From NCBI GenBank assembly GCA_025924495.1, contig JAICIG010000084.1, positions 1 through 21,101 of the forward strand: a stretch of 21,101 nucleotides of DNA. Direction: 5' to 3'. Positions 7,709 through 15,797 of this stretch are shown here, piece by piece. Origin of the DNA: Pirellulales bacterium (lineage in GTDB: Bacteria > Planctomycetota > Planctomycetia > Pirellulales > JAICIG01). Under the pieces are notes generated by a model. The model was not told the DNA's origin, ran no database searches, and saw only the letters and a list, made by a program, of their open reading frames with translations. The position numbers and the translations under genes are program-made. Numbering within the stretch: the stretch's first letter is position 1; each line of letters starts with the position of its first letter.

Positions 7709-8947
7709 GGAGAGGCGCCGCTGGACAATGACGCAACATTCTTTCCGGACTTGGTTGATCAACTAAGTTCGTAGCGTACTCGGCATCAACGAGCTTGTTC
7801 ACTACCATTCGGCGCAAACCGAATGGCTGTTCCGACTCCAACAGCTTCTGAAAGACCAGTTCCCCGCCGCGCACGAGCAAATGCCTGATGCAGTGGCGAG
7901 CGCAATTGTCGATCTGGCAGACTCCGTCGTTCGCCAATTTGCGGAGCTGAATCAACGGATTGAAGCCCGCCGCGGAGAGCTGCTCTCAATGCAGCAATTT
8001 CTCGGTAACCGGTTTGGAACTTAACAACTCAATGCGGCCGAAGCGGTCGCTCCTCCCGCCGAATCCGCTATCCAACTCGACGCCGCGAGCCTCTTGGAAC
8101 TCGAAAAACAAGGGCTGTTCATCTTCGGCAGCGCGCGTTCGGGAACGACCATCTCGACGAAATGCTGCAATCGCGCTGCGGAAGTTTACTTGCTTGAAGA
8201 GCCGAACTTCCATCTCCACGAGCACTTGAAGGATTTCACCGCGTTTTTCAACTCAATGCACCCGGCGATGGGCAACTGTCGTTACAAAGGCACTTATGTG
8301 CCGCCGCCCATTGATCCCGAAGAGGGTTGCCTCCGGTTGCTCTGCAGGCTGGGAAAGCTCTACCGATACGCAGGAGAGAAGGCCGCAATTGGTCCGCACG
8401 AGTACCCGCCGAATTACAAGCAGATCTACTTGGACTTCCACGCCAAGTATTTTTGCGGTCGAAGCACTTCTTGACCAATCGTTCACCCAACGAATGCTTG
8501 TGGTCGATGCACAAGCTGTTTCCAGGGGCCCCAATTCCTCGTCTGATCGATGCCTGGCTGCAGAGCCTGTCGCTGGCGATTGATGTTTACCGCGTTTGTC
8601 CAAACTCATACTTACTGTTCTTCAATGACTTCGGCCCGGGCATGCTGGATCGGCTGAGCGAGTTGCTGGGAGTAAAAATCCCCGTGCCGGCGACGATGCT
8701 GGGCGGAAACTACGTTCGCTCTCGGTTGAAAGAAGGCGAGCTCGCCGCGCCGCTCGCTCCCTACGCGGATCTGTGTTACCAGTGCATCGATCTTTTCGAA
8801 GAGCTGCGGGCCAATGTTTGTCCGCAAAGCTTTGCTTATAACGGCGCCGCCAACGAATGGGAATTCTTTGACGCCTTACAGCGCCGCATCCAGAAGCTCG
8901 TGGAGCAGGTCAAAGCGGCCGATCAGCCGCAGCGCGCCGCTGCCTAA
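7709..8947 (+). pseudogene. Sulfotransferase family gene, broken by frameshifts and a stop
   Basis: Coding-like protein can be followed through three frames. In the second frame a stretch reading GEAPLDNDATFFPDLVDQLS ends at a TAG (7772-7774). In the third frame the text resumes near 7767-7775 with GINELVHYHSAQTEWLFRLQ and a helical, coiled-coil-like run. It is then cut by a TAA at 8022-8024 and continues to FIFGSARSGTT (8118-8150), the 5'-phosphosulfate-binding loop of PAPS-dependent sulfotransferases. At a run of five Ts (8450-8454) the frame changes again. DFHAKYF on one side and LRSKHFLTNRSPNECLWSMH on the other join if one T is restored, and the second-frame text runs to the TAA at 8945-8947. 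The 5' limit is uncertain. It would have sulfated a carbohydrate, consistent with the glycan operon just upstream. With at least three lesions it is probably dead. A protein starting at 8094 and ending at 8474 could still be made, but it would lack the C-terminal half. Confidence 0.8.
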
Positions 8948-9295
8948 CGAATGTTTTTGAGGGCCGCAACTCGGGGCTAAGCCGGTTAACTCTCGCTGCC
9001 CGACCCGCTGTGATTGCCGCCATGCACAAGCCGCGATTCCGGCTTTCTAACCGCCGTCCAGCGGCAGATTCGCTTTGCCGCTTGACGCGCTCCTTATACT
9101 TCATGCGGGGCAGGTTGTTCTGAATATCCCTTCTTCATTCCTTCCCGAGTCCCGACCTGGACCGGTTTTTAGGTCCCCGGCCGCCGGACTCGTCACCCAG
9201 ATTAAAATGGGTCTGGGCGCCGGCGATAGTATCCCGTCAGTCCCGCCGCATATACTCAACTCTGGCAGTGCATGCCCTCGAGGGCTGGCTAACCT
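8948..9295. other. Intergenic region, no gene seen
   Basis: These 348 bases lie between the broken sulfotransferase and the AmmeMemoRadiSam fusion gene. No open frame has protein-like composition. The promoter of the fusion gene is presumably here, but I could not find a well-spaced -35/-10 pair. One inverted repeat is listed separately. There is no recognisable ribosome binding site directly before the ATG at 9296. Confidence 0.6.
9196..9217. repeat. Inverted repeat with two alternative stems
   Basis: CCCAGA (9196-9201) pairs with TCTGGG (9212-9217) across a ten-base loop. ACCCA (9195-9199) can instead pair with TGGGT (9208-9212). The two stems are mutually exclusive. It lies about 80 bases before the start of the fusion gene, so it could be an operator or leader hairpin; there is no direct evidence of function. 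Confidence 0.35.
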
Positions 9296-12200
9296 ATGTC
9301 ACGCTCGATCGAACTACCCCCGACCGATGAACTCCGTGCCGACGGCGCCAAAACGGGCGGTTGGTGGCACGCCGAAGCTGATACAGATCGCTTGATTTGC
9401 GATCTTTGCCCGCGAGCCTGTGCGCTACGTCCGGGCGATCGCGGGTTCTGTTTCGTGCGCGAAAACCGAGCAGGCGAAATGGTGCTCTCGACGTACGGTC
9501 GCAGCACGGGCTTCTGCATCGATCCGATCGAAAAGAAACCGCTCAACCATTTCTATCCAGGCACGAGCGTGCTGTCGTTCGGCACGGCCGGCTGCAATCT
9601 CGGCTGTAAGTTCTGCCAGAACTGGTCGATTTCGAAGTCTCGCGAGATCGAGCAACTGAGCGAGTCGGCGACGCCGGAGGCGATTGCCCAGGCCGCTCTG
9701 CAGCTCGGCTGCCGTAGCGTGGCCTTCACTTATAACGACCCCGTCGTGTGGGCGGAATATGCCATCGACGCGGCGCGCGCCTGCTGCGCCGTCGGCGTAA
9801 AAACAGTGGCCGTCACCGCCGGCTACATTTCGCCCGCGGCGCGCGGTCCGTTCTTCGAATTCATGGACGCCGCCAACGTCGACTTGAAAGGGTTCACGGA
9901 GGACTTCTACAAGCACGTGACGCTTTCGCATCTTCAGCCAGTGCTCGATACTCTCCAGTGGCTGAAGCGCGAGACGGACGTCTGGTTCGAAATCACCAAC
10001 CTGGTTATCCCTCGAGCCAACGACTCGCCGGCCGAAATCCGCCAGATGTGCCAGTGGTTGCTTGATCATTTGGGCCCCGATGTGCCGCTGCATTTTACGG
10101 CCTTCCATCCCGACTTTCGCATGAACGACCGGGGCCGCACGCCCCCCGAAACCCTGCTCGCCGCACGCGAAACGGCGCTCTCGCTGGGTTTGAAGTATGT
10201 TTACGTAGGCAACGTGCATGCTCCGCGCGAGCAGAATACTTATTGTCCGGCTTGCAACGGCCTGCTCATTGAACGCAACGGCTATGAATTGGGCGAGTAT
10301 GCATTGGCAGGCGACTGCTGCCGGCATTGCGGTACGCTAGTCGCCGGGCGATTTGACGCTTCGCCGGGCAACTGGGGCTCGCGGCGGCAACCGGTCCGAA
10401 TCTCGAATTTCGCGCCCGCTCAAAGCGTTAAATCGCTGCTCAACATCATCGAACCTCAAGTCCGCAATGTGACTATGCAAACAGCTTCAACCGCGCCGAA
10501 TCCCTCAGACAGTTATGGTCCGCTCGATCTTTCGCCGGAGGAGGAACAAACGATTTTGCGCGCCGCGGCGCACGCGGTCGTTGCTGCGACTCGCGGGGCC
10601 GGGGCCGAAATCGCACATCGTATCTTAGGCGAATTGTCCGACGCGCACGTGAATGGCGCCTTTGTCACGCTCAAGCGCGCCGGCCGCTTGCGGAGCTGCT
10701 GCGGCGCCCAAGGGCAACCGATGCCGCTTGCGCAGGCGTTGGCCCACGCCGCCAGCCGGGCCGCGAACGACGATCCGCGCTTTCCGCCGGTTTCGCCCAG
10801 CGAGCTCGAACATTTGGAATTGGAGGTCTCCCTGCTGCATGCGCCGCAACAGGTCTTTGCCCAAGGCGAAGCGAGGCGCGAGGCGGTGATCGTAGGCAAG
10901 CATGGTCTGCAGATTGCTCGAGGCGACGCCCGGGGGCTCTTGCTGCCGATCGTGGCAGTCGAGCACCAGTTGGACGCCGACGCATTACTCCAGCATGTCT
11001 GCCTCAAAGCCAGCCTGCCGCCAGGCGCCTGGAAAGACGACGACGCCCAACTTTGGACGTTCGAAGGACAGGTCTTCGGCGGTCGAATTGCCGCCGCGGT
11101 GGATTTGTCCAATCATGTTTCGGCGGCCCTTCCCTTAAACTCCGCTGAAGTTCAGGGATTGGCCGATTTTTGCCGCGATAATCTGCTCGCACTCTTGAGA
11201 GGAGCCACGCCGAGCTACTACGCGCCCGGCATCTCCGATGCGAACGTCAATGGCGTCGCGCTGGCGTTGTGCGATGCCGCGGGCCAGGCAGTCTTGCAGG
11301 CGAGCAAACTGTCGCTCCGTCAGGCGATCCCGCTGCAATCCACGCTGTATCACCTGACTGAAGAGATGGCACGAGCAATCGCCGCCGCCAACCTGCGGCT
11401 GGAAGATTGTCGCGTGGACCTGGCCGTTTTGTCCGATCCCGCCATGCACGGCGCGTTAGCCGAACCGGACCTCGGCGGCTTCGCCCCTGCGCAACGAGCG
11501 CTGTTGGCGATCGAAGGGGCGAAAAATGCCATCGTGTTTGCCAGCGATCGTTCGCCGCAAGCCGTATTGGATGAAGCCAGCGAGTTGGTGCAGTCGACCA
11601 TGCCCGAAGCAACATTGCTTTACAGCCTGGCAGCCGTTGCGAATGCACCCCGAGTGACCGCCGCGCAGACGCCTCGTCCACAGGTCGGCGTTCAAGTCAG
11701 GCCGCCTGCGGTAGCGGGCAAATTCTACCCGAACGATCCGCAAGAGCTCGCAGAGACTGTTCAAGAACTGCTATCCGGCGAACCTTGCCAGGCGGAAGCC
11801 TGGCCGGCGATCATGCTGCCGCACGCGGGCTTGCGCTACTCGGGAAGCGTTGCCGCGCAAACGTTGCGACGCGTGCAAATTCCCGACACGGTGATCGTGA
11901 TCGGCCCGAAACACACGCCGCACGGGGTCGAATGGGCCGTCGCTCCTCACCAGAGCTGGTCGATTCCCGGCGCCACCATCGCATCCGATCCGGAATTGGC
12001 GCGGCAACTCGTCGCGGCCATTCCTGGTCTCCAGCTCGATGCCGCGGCGCATCAACTCGAACACGCGATTGAAGTGGAGTTGCCCTTCCTGGCAAGGCTG
12101 GCGCCCCAAGCACGAGTCGTTGGCATTACCATTGGCGGCGGCAATTTGGCGCGTTGCCGGCAGTTTGCGGCCGGCCTAGCAAAATGCTTGCAGGGCCGTC

Positions 12201-12502
12201 CGAGCCAGCCCCTATTAATCATCTCCAGCGACATGAACCACTTTGCAAGCGACGTCGAGAACCGGCGGCTCGATGCGTTGGCGCTTTCAGCCATGGAGAC
12301 GCTCGATCCCGAACGGCTGTATGAGTCGGTGACCAGGAATCACATCAGTATGTGCGGCGTGCTGCCCGCTGTGATCGTGATGGAAACACTGCGCCAACTC
12401 GGCTCGCTCAATCGCAGCCTGCGCGTCGCCTATCAAACAAGCGCCGACACGACGGGAGACCGCAATCGCGTGGTCGGCTACGCCGGCATGCTGCTCGGCT
12501 AG
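9296..12502 (+). CDS. AmmeMemoRadiSam triple fusion: radical SAM + AMMECR1 + Memo
   Basis: One uninterrupted 1068-residue protein joins the three members of the AmmeMemoRadiSam set (TIGR04337-, TIGR04335- and TIGR04336-like families), normally separate genes. Residues 1-370 are the radical SAM enzyme. They contain CDLCPRAC (35-42) with C52, the 4Fe-4S motif CNLGCKFC (C100, C104, C107), TYNDPVVWAEYA, AANVDLKGF, FHPDFRM, and a Cys-rich ribbon (CPAC at 317-320, CCRHC at 341-345). Residues about 412-598 are AMMECR1 (VNGAFVTLK, LRSCCG where the family has LRGCIG, DPRFPPVSPSELEHLELEVS, GLLLPIVAVE). Residues about 617-785 look like a degenerate second AMMECR1 copy. Residues 801-1068 are Memo (PPAVAGKFYP, LPHAGLRYSG, VIGPKHTPHG, EHAIEVELPF, ISSDMNHF, SMCG), with H843, H873, H922 and C1020 at the likely metal/active-site positions. 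The biochemical role of this set is unknown; fusion implies the parts act together in the cytoplasm. It stands alone, with no operon partners. Confidence 0.93.
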   Translation: MSRSIELPPTDELRADGAKTGGWWHAEADTDRLICDLCPRACALRPGDRGFCFVRENRAGEMVLSTYGRSTGFCIDPIEKKPLNHFYPGTSVLSFGTAGCNLGCKFCQNWSISKSREIEQLSESATPEAIAQAALQLGCRSVAFTYNDPVVWAEYAIDAARACCAVGVKTVAVTAGYISPAARGPFFEFMDAANVDLKGFTEDFYKHVTLSHLQPVLDTLQWLKRETDVWFEITNLVIPRANDSPAEIRQMCQWLLDHLGPDVPLHFTAFHPDFRMNDRGRTPPETLLAARETALSLGLKYVYVGNVHAPREQNTYCPACNGLLIERNGYELGEYALAGDCCRHCGTLVAGRFDASPGNWGSRRQPVRISNFAPAQSVKSLLNIIEPQVRNVTMQTASTAPNPSDSYGPLDLSPEEEQTILRAAAHAVVAATRGAGAEIAHRILGELSDAHVNGAFVTLKRAGRLRSCCGAQGQPMPLAQALAHAASRAANDDPRFPPVSPSELEHLELEVSLLHAPQQVFAQGEARREAVIVGKHGLQIARGDARGLLLPIVAVEHQLDADALLQHVCLKASLPPGAWKDDDAQLWTFEGQVFGGRIAAAVDLSNHVSAALPLNSAEVQGLADFCRDNLLALLRGATPSYYAPGISDANVNGVALALCDAAGQAVLQASKLSLRQAIPLQSTLYHLTEEMARAIAAANLRLEDCRVDLAVLSDPAMHGALAEPDLGGFAPAQRALLAIEGAKNAIVFASDRSPQAVLDEASELVQSTMPEATLLYSLAAVANAPRVTAAQTPRPQVGVQVRPPAVAGKFYPNDPQELAETVQELLSGEPCQAEAWPAIMLPHAGLRYSGSVAAQTLRRVQIPDTVIVIGPKHTPHGVEWAVAPHQSWSIPGATIASDPELARQLVAAIPGLQLDAAAHQLEHAIEVELPFLARLAPQARVVGITIGGGNLARCRQFAAGLAKCLQGRPSQPLLIISSDMNHFASDVENRRLDALALSAMETLDPERLYESVTRNHISMCGVLPAVIVMETLRQLGSLNRSLRVAYQTSADTTGDRNRVVGYAGMLLG

Positions 12503-12517
12503 CACCTTGCGCCTGAC

Positions 12518-12540
12518 GTTACGAATTGAATCGCCGTAAC
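12518..12540. terminator. Hairpin between convergent genes, possible two-way terminator
   Basis: GTTACG (12518-12523) and CGTAAC (12535-12540) form a perfect six-base stem in the 41-base gap between two convergent stops. The loop is eleven bases and no T tract follows on either strand. Position favours a termination role; structure alone is weak. Confidence 0.3.
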
Positions 12541-12543
12541 CGG

Positions 12544-15500
12544 CTATGGCGCCGTCTTATTGAAGAACTCGTCCGAACCGGCAATGGCGGCAAGCACCTG
12601 TTCGTCTCGTCCTCCTTGTTTCATATAACCTAGCCAGAAGTCGATGCTGCCGCTCGAGGTCGAGTGATCGAGAAACTCTTGGTAAAGGTTTCCGATAAAC
12701 TGCTGGCGGTACTCGTCGCTATTGAGCAGCAGGGCGGCTATCTGGCTCCGCGAAACGCCGGTGCCGAGCTGCTTGTTGAAAAACGTTCGCGCTCCCGGGT
12801 CGATTGGCCGGCCGAGCACGTCCTGAAACAGCGCTGCGAGGAAGCTGTCGTTTTGTCCGCCAGATCTCTCGAGGTATTCCTGCGATCCGAGCAGTGCTGC
12901 GGCGAGGCTTTCGCAAGTGGCGCCGGCGCGCAGTTGTGCTACAAAGAACGCCTGCCCGCCCGGATCGACGGCGCGGTGCAAATAGAGCTGAAACATCGCT
13001 TGCACCTGCCGCGCGCGATACTCATCGCTGGCTTCGATAGCCGACACGACGGCGTTGCGGTTGGTTCCCTGCGACAGTCTCGCATTCCAGTAGCTCAGCG
13101 CCCCGGCATCTGCAACTCGACCCAGCAGGTCGCCGTAAACTTCGTTGAGCCAACGATCAGTCGGCGTCCCGCGAGTTCCATTCCATAACAACGCCTCGAG
13201 GATGGCGGCCGTGCCATGGACCGTGGCGGCGGACCCGCCCGTTTCGGCAATGGCGACCGTGAAAGCAAAATTCCCTTCATCTTGGTAGGTATGGGCGCCG
13301 GTTACGACAAATCCGGCGGTCGCCGCTGCAACGGTTCCGGGGGTAACGGCGCCATCGCCCCAGTCAATTGTGGCCGAGTAGGCGGCAGGCGGCAGAGCGC
13401 CGCCCTGATCGACGAATGTCGCCAAGGTGACATTGGCCAGGGGCGATTGTTCAAAACCGCCGACTTTTACAGCTGTCGCCACGAGCGGGGCGTCGAGCAC
13501 CCGAGCCAAAACATGCGCCGTGGCATTTCCGCCGCCACGATCAGCGATTAAAACATTGGCGGCAATGCCCGCGGATTTTGCAGCATAGACGTGGCTGCCG
13601 TTCACCTGGAAAGTCGGGCCGTTAGCCATGACCGAGCCGGCGCTGGTCGTGCCGTCGCCCCAGTCAATCGTGGCAGCAAAGTCGGTCGCAACGGCATTCG
13701 GATTGGCATCCGTGAACGACGCGATGCTTCCCGCATACGATTGCCCTTCGACAACGACGATGGTGAAGCCAGACGCGGTGATTGGCGGGCTGGAGACTTG
13801 AGCGGTCGAGGTTGCCGAGGCCGATGCAGTTCCCGGGGCCGGATCGACGACGGCCACCTTGACTGCGAACGAGCCGCTGCTGACGAACGTGTGCGAGCCG
13901 CTGACAGTAAACTGGCCATTAGCGCCACTTATGGCGCCTGAAGTCGTCGCGCCGTCTCCCCATACGATCGTGGCTGCGAAATCGCCGGCGCCAGCCGGAA
14001 GATTTCCATCGGTGAATTTTGCCACCGCGCCGCTGAATGCGAGCCCGGCGGTGGCGACAATCGCGAGCGATGACGCAGTCAGCACGTCGGCATCGGCGAT
14101 TGTGGCCGTCGCGGTCGCGGTGATCACGTCGCCATCGCTATCCGTAATCAGAATCTGGCATGCCCGCGTGGCTTCATCCGCAAAGGTATGAGCCCCGGTC
14201 ACGCTAAAGCCGTTGCCGTCGGCGCTGACGATGCCTTGAGAAACCGTGCCGTCGCCCCAATCGATCCATGCCTGGTAGGCGCTGGCCGATATGTTGCCAT
14301 CGGCATCCGTGAATTCGGCCACCGCGCCTTGGAAGGCCAAATCTTCGGTAGCATTAATATTGTCGACGGATGCGGCCAGCGCCTGGGTGCGCACATTCGC
14401 CACGCCGGAAGCAAAAGCAAGATTGGAAGAACTGTCTTGGATAACGGTCGTGATGCTGCGCAAACCCGTTTGGGCGTAAACATGAGTGCCGCTTAGATTG
14501 AAACGTCCGCCTCCCAAGGCGGTAACCGTTCCGGCTGACGTGGCGCCGTCGCCCCAATTAATCGTGGTGGAATAACTGCCCGCTGAAAGACTCGCGTTGG
14601 CATCAACAAACGTCGCCACGATGCCATCGAACGCAACCCCCTGGTAGACAACGGCGCTCGCTCCGGCCGCCGTCAACGGAGCGAATTGCGCACTCTTGAG
14701 AGCACCGAACAGGCCGTGCTGGCCGAGCCCGGCGGTGAAATACAGCGAATTGGCGTCTCCGGCCGTTTGTCCGTTGCCGAAGTTCAAGGCGCGGAGACCA
14801 TCAACCGTAATGGCGGCGCCGCCCGGGGCGGCCAATGTACCCAGCGGGGCGCCCGTGCTGAGATTGAAGGCATGGATGCGTCCATCTCCCCAGTTGCCGA
14901 CGAGCAGGTCTCCGCTGAAGTCGCCGAAGTTGGCAGGGGCAATCGCGATTCCCCAAGGCGCATCGAGCGTTTGGCCGATGACAAGGTTTTTCTGCAGATG
15001 GCCGGCATAATCGAACACGGCGACATATCCGCCGTTGCCCGGCGCTGGATCAAGCTGGCCCGCATTCTGCTTTGCATACGTCACATAGAGCTTGCCGCCC
15101 AAGTTGGCAACGTTATAGGGTGCGAAGCCCGCCGGCACGGCCGCGTCGGCGAACGCTCCCGAGACGCTGACGGCGGCGAAGTTTCGATCAAAGACATCGA
15201 CCGTTCCTTGGGCAAAGTTGGCCGCATAGATCAGATTGCGCGTGCCGTCGTTGCCCAGCGTCAGGCCGGTGTACATGGCCGACGCGTTGGTTAGCCCAGT
15301 CTGCGACGCGGTCGACGGCGATGGCAAGGGAACATTTTGATTCCAACCGGAAATCGTTCCGCCGGCGCCCGCCATTACAAACGCCGCCGGTCCTGATGCC
15401 GCTCCCAAACTGATGGAGAAATCTGACGTGCCGTTGGAAGCTTGCCCGGTCGGCGCACCGCCAGCCACGCTCACCACCAGTGGGTTGCGCGCAAAGGGCG

Positions 15501-15786
15501 TGCCGCTCACGTCGCCGGCATAAATGCTGGCATTTCCGCTGCCATGATCGGCAACCCAAAAACCTCCGCCGTTCGGTCCCAGCCCGATTCCCCACGGATC
15601 GATCAGGTTCGGATCGCGAACCAGAGCACCGCCCGGCTGGTCCGACACCAGGTTCACCTGCAGATAACCGCTGCTAAGCACCTGCCGCGCTTCGAGATTT
15701 TCGAGCGCTGGCCGTCGCGAGCGCTCCGCGCTCTGGCCGGGCGCGCACCTCCGCCTGGATCGACTCCAACCACGCCAGCGCACCAT
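12544..15786 (-). CDS. Large secreted mosaic protein: LEPR-XLL-like, TIGR03118-like, PKD-like x5, DUF4214-like
   Basis: This 1080-residue protein starts with a basic stretch and then LENLEARQVLSS (29-40), a degenerate form of the planctomycete LEPR-XLL N-terminal motif, taken to mark export or surface location. Residues 41-365 resemble TIGR03118 proteins, with NLVSDQPGGALVRDPNLIDP, PWGIGLGPNGGGFWVADHGS and later YNVANLGGKLYVTYAK. They are probably a six-bladed-propeller-like fold. Residues about 372-862 hold five repeats of about 97 residues, each with a W-G-D-G turn (411, 510, 609, 709, 809), resembling PKD or Ig-like sandwich domains, some with Asp-rich loops that may bind calcium. Residues about 870-1077 are DUF4214-like helical units (VYGDLLGRVADAGALSYW, FQDVLGRPIDPGARTFF). 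There are only three Cys, all near the N-terminus or in the helical end. The likely role is structural or adhesive at the cell surface; no enzyme site is seen. An AAGGGGG site precedes the ATG. Confidence 0.88.
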   Translation of the reverse strand: MVRWRGWSRSRRRCAPGQSAERSRRPALENLEARQVLSSGYLQVNLVSDQPGGALVRDPNLIDPWGIGLGPNGGGFWVADHGSGNASIYAGDVSGTPFARNPLVVSVAGGAPTGQASNGTSDFSISLGAASGPAAFVMAGAGGTISGWNQNVPLPSPSTASQTGLTNASAMYTGLTLGNDGTRNLIYAANFAQGTVDVFDRNFAAVSVSGAFADAAVPAGFAPYNVANLGGKLYVTYAKQNAGQLDPAPGNGGYVAVFDYAGHLQKNLVIGQTLDAPWGIAIAPANFGDFSGDLLVGNWGDGRIHAFNLSTGAPLGTLAAPGGAAITVDGLRALNFGNGQTAGDANSLYFTAGLGQHGLFGALKSAQFAPLTAAGASAVVYQGVAFDGIVATFVDANASLSAGSYSTTINWGDGATSAGTVTALGGGRFNLSGTHVYAQTGLRSITTVIQDSSSNLAFASGVANVRTQALAASVDNINATEDLAFQGAVAEFTDADGNISASAYQAWIDWGDGTVSQGIVSADGNGFSVTGAHTFADEATRACQILITDSDGDVITATATATIADADVLTASSLAIVATAGLAFSGAVAKFTDGNLPAGAGDFAATIVWGDGATTSGAISGANGQFTVSGSHTFVSSGSFAVKVAVVDPAPGTASASATSTAQVSSPPITASGFTIVVVEGQSYAGSIASFTDANPNAVATDFAATIDWGDGTTSAGSVMANGPTFQVNGSHVYAAKSAGIAANVLIADRGGGNATAHVLARVLDAPLVATAVKVGGFEQSPLANVTLATFVDQGGALPPAAYSATIDWGDGAVTPGTVAAATAGFVVTGAHTYQDEGNFAFTVAIAETGGSAATVHGTAAILEALLWNGTRGTPTDRWLNEVYGDLLGRVADAGALSYWNARLSQGTNRNAVVSAIEASDEYRARQVQAMFQLYLHRAVDPGGQAFFVAQLRAGATCESLAAALLGSQEYLERSGGQNDSFLAALFQDVLGRPIDPGARTFFNKQLGTGVSRSQIAALLLNSDEYRQQFIGNLYQEFLDHSTSSGSIDFWLGYMKQGGRDEQVLAAIAGSDEFFNKTAP
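13201..14673 (-). repeat. Five tandem PKD-like coding repeats, period about 295 bases
   Basis: The DNA encodes five diverged copies of a beta-sandwich unit inside the secreted protein. Each copy has the order F-x-D-x(n)-A-Y/D-x-A-T-I-D/N/V-W-G-D-G, then a small Gly-rich turn, then S/G-x-H-T/V-Y/F. The copies differ enough in sequence that expansion is old rather than recent slippage. Copy boundaries are about 14673-14383, 14379-14092, 14088-13798, 13788-13495 and 13491-13201. Confidence 0.8.
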
Positions 15787-15790
15787 GTGA

Positions 15791-15797
15791 CCCCCTT
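15791..15797 (-). promoter_or_regulatory. Ribosome binding site of the secreted protein
   Basis: The minus strand reads AAGGGGG, then TCAC, then the ATG. This is the strongest Shine-Dalgarno-like site in the window, and its four-base spacing is slightly short. It supports the start at 15786. Confidence 0.55.

Noticed and set aside
8445..8460. Programmed ribosomal frameshift in the sulfotransferase gene
   Set aside because: No slippery heptamer or downstream stem is evident, and two further upstream lesions argue for plain decay.
9082..9100. TTGACG and TATACT as a promoter for the fusion gene
   Set aside because: Only seven bases separate them, far too few for a sigma-70 promoter.
9425..10327. 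300-codon minus-strand frame inside the radical SAM domain
   Set aside because: Shadow of the fusion gene, which carries the CxxxCxxC motif in the + frame.
13201..14673. Regular repeats of about 295 bases considered as a CRISPR or satellite array
   Set aside because: They are coding repeats of a PKD-like domain with diverged sequence and no identical repeat units.
14686..15294. 202-codon + strand frame opposite the propeller-like domain
   Set aside because: Antisense shadow of a GC-rich gene; the minus frame has clear domain motifs throughout.
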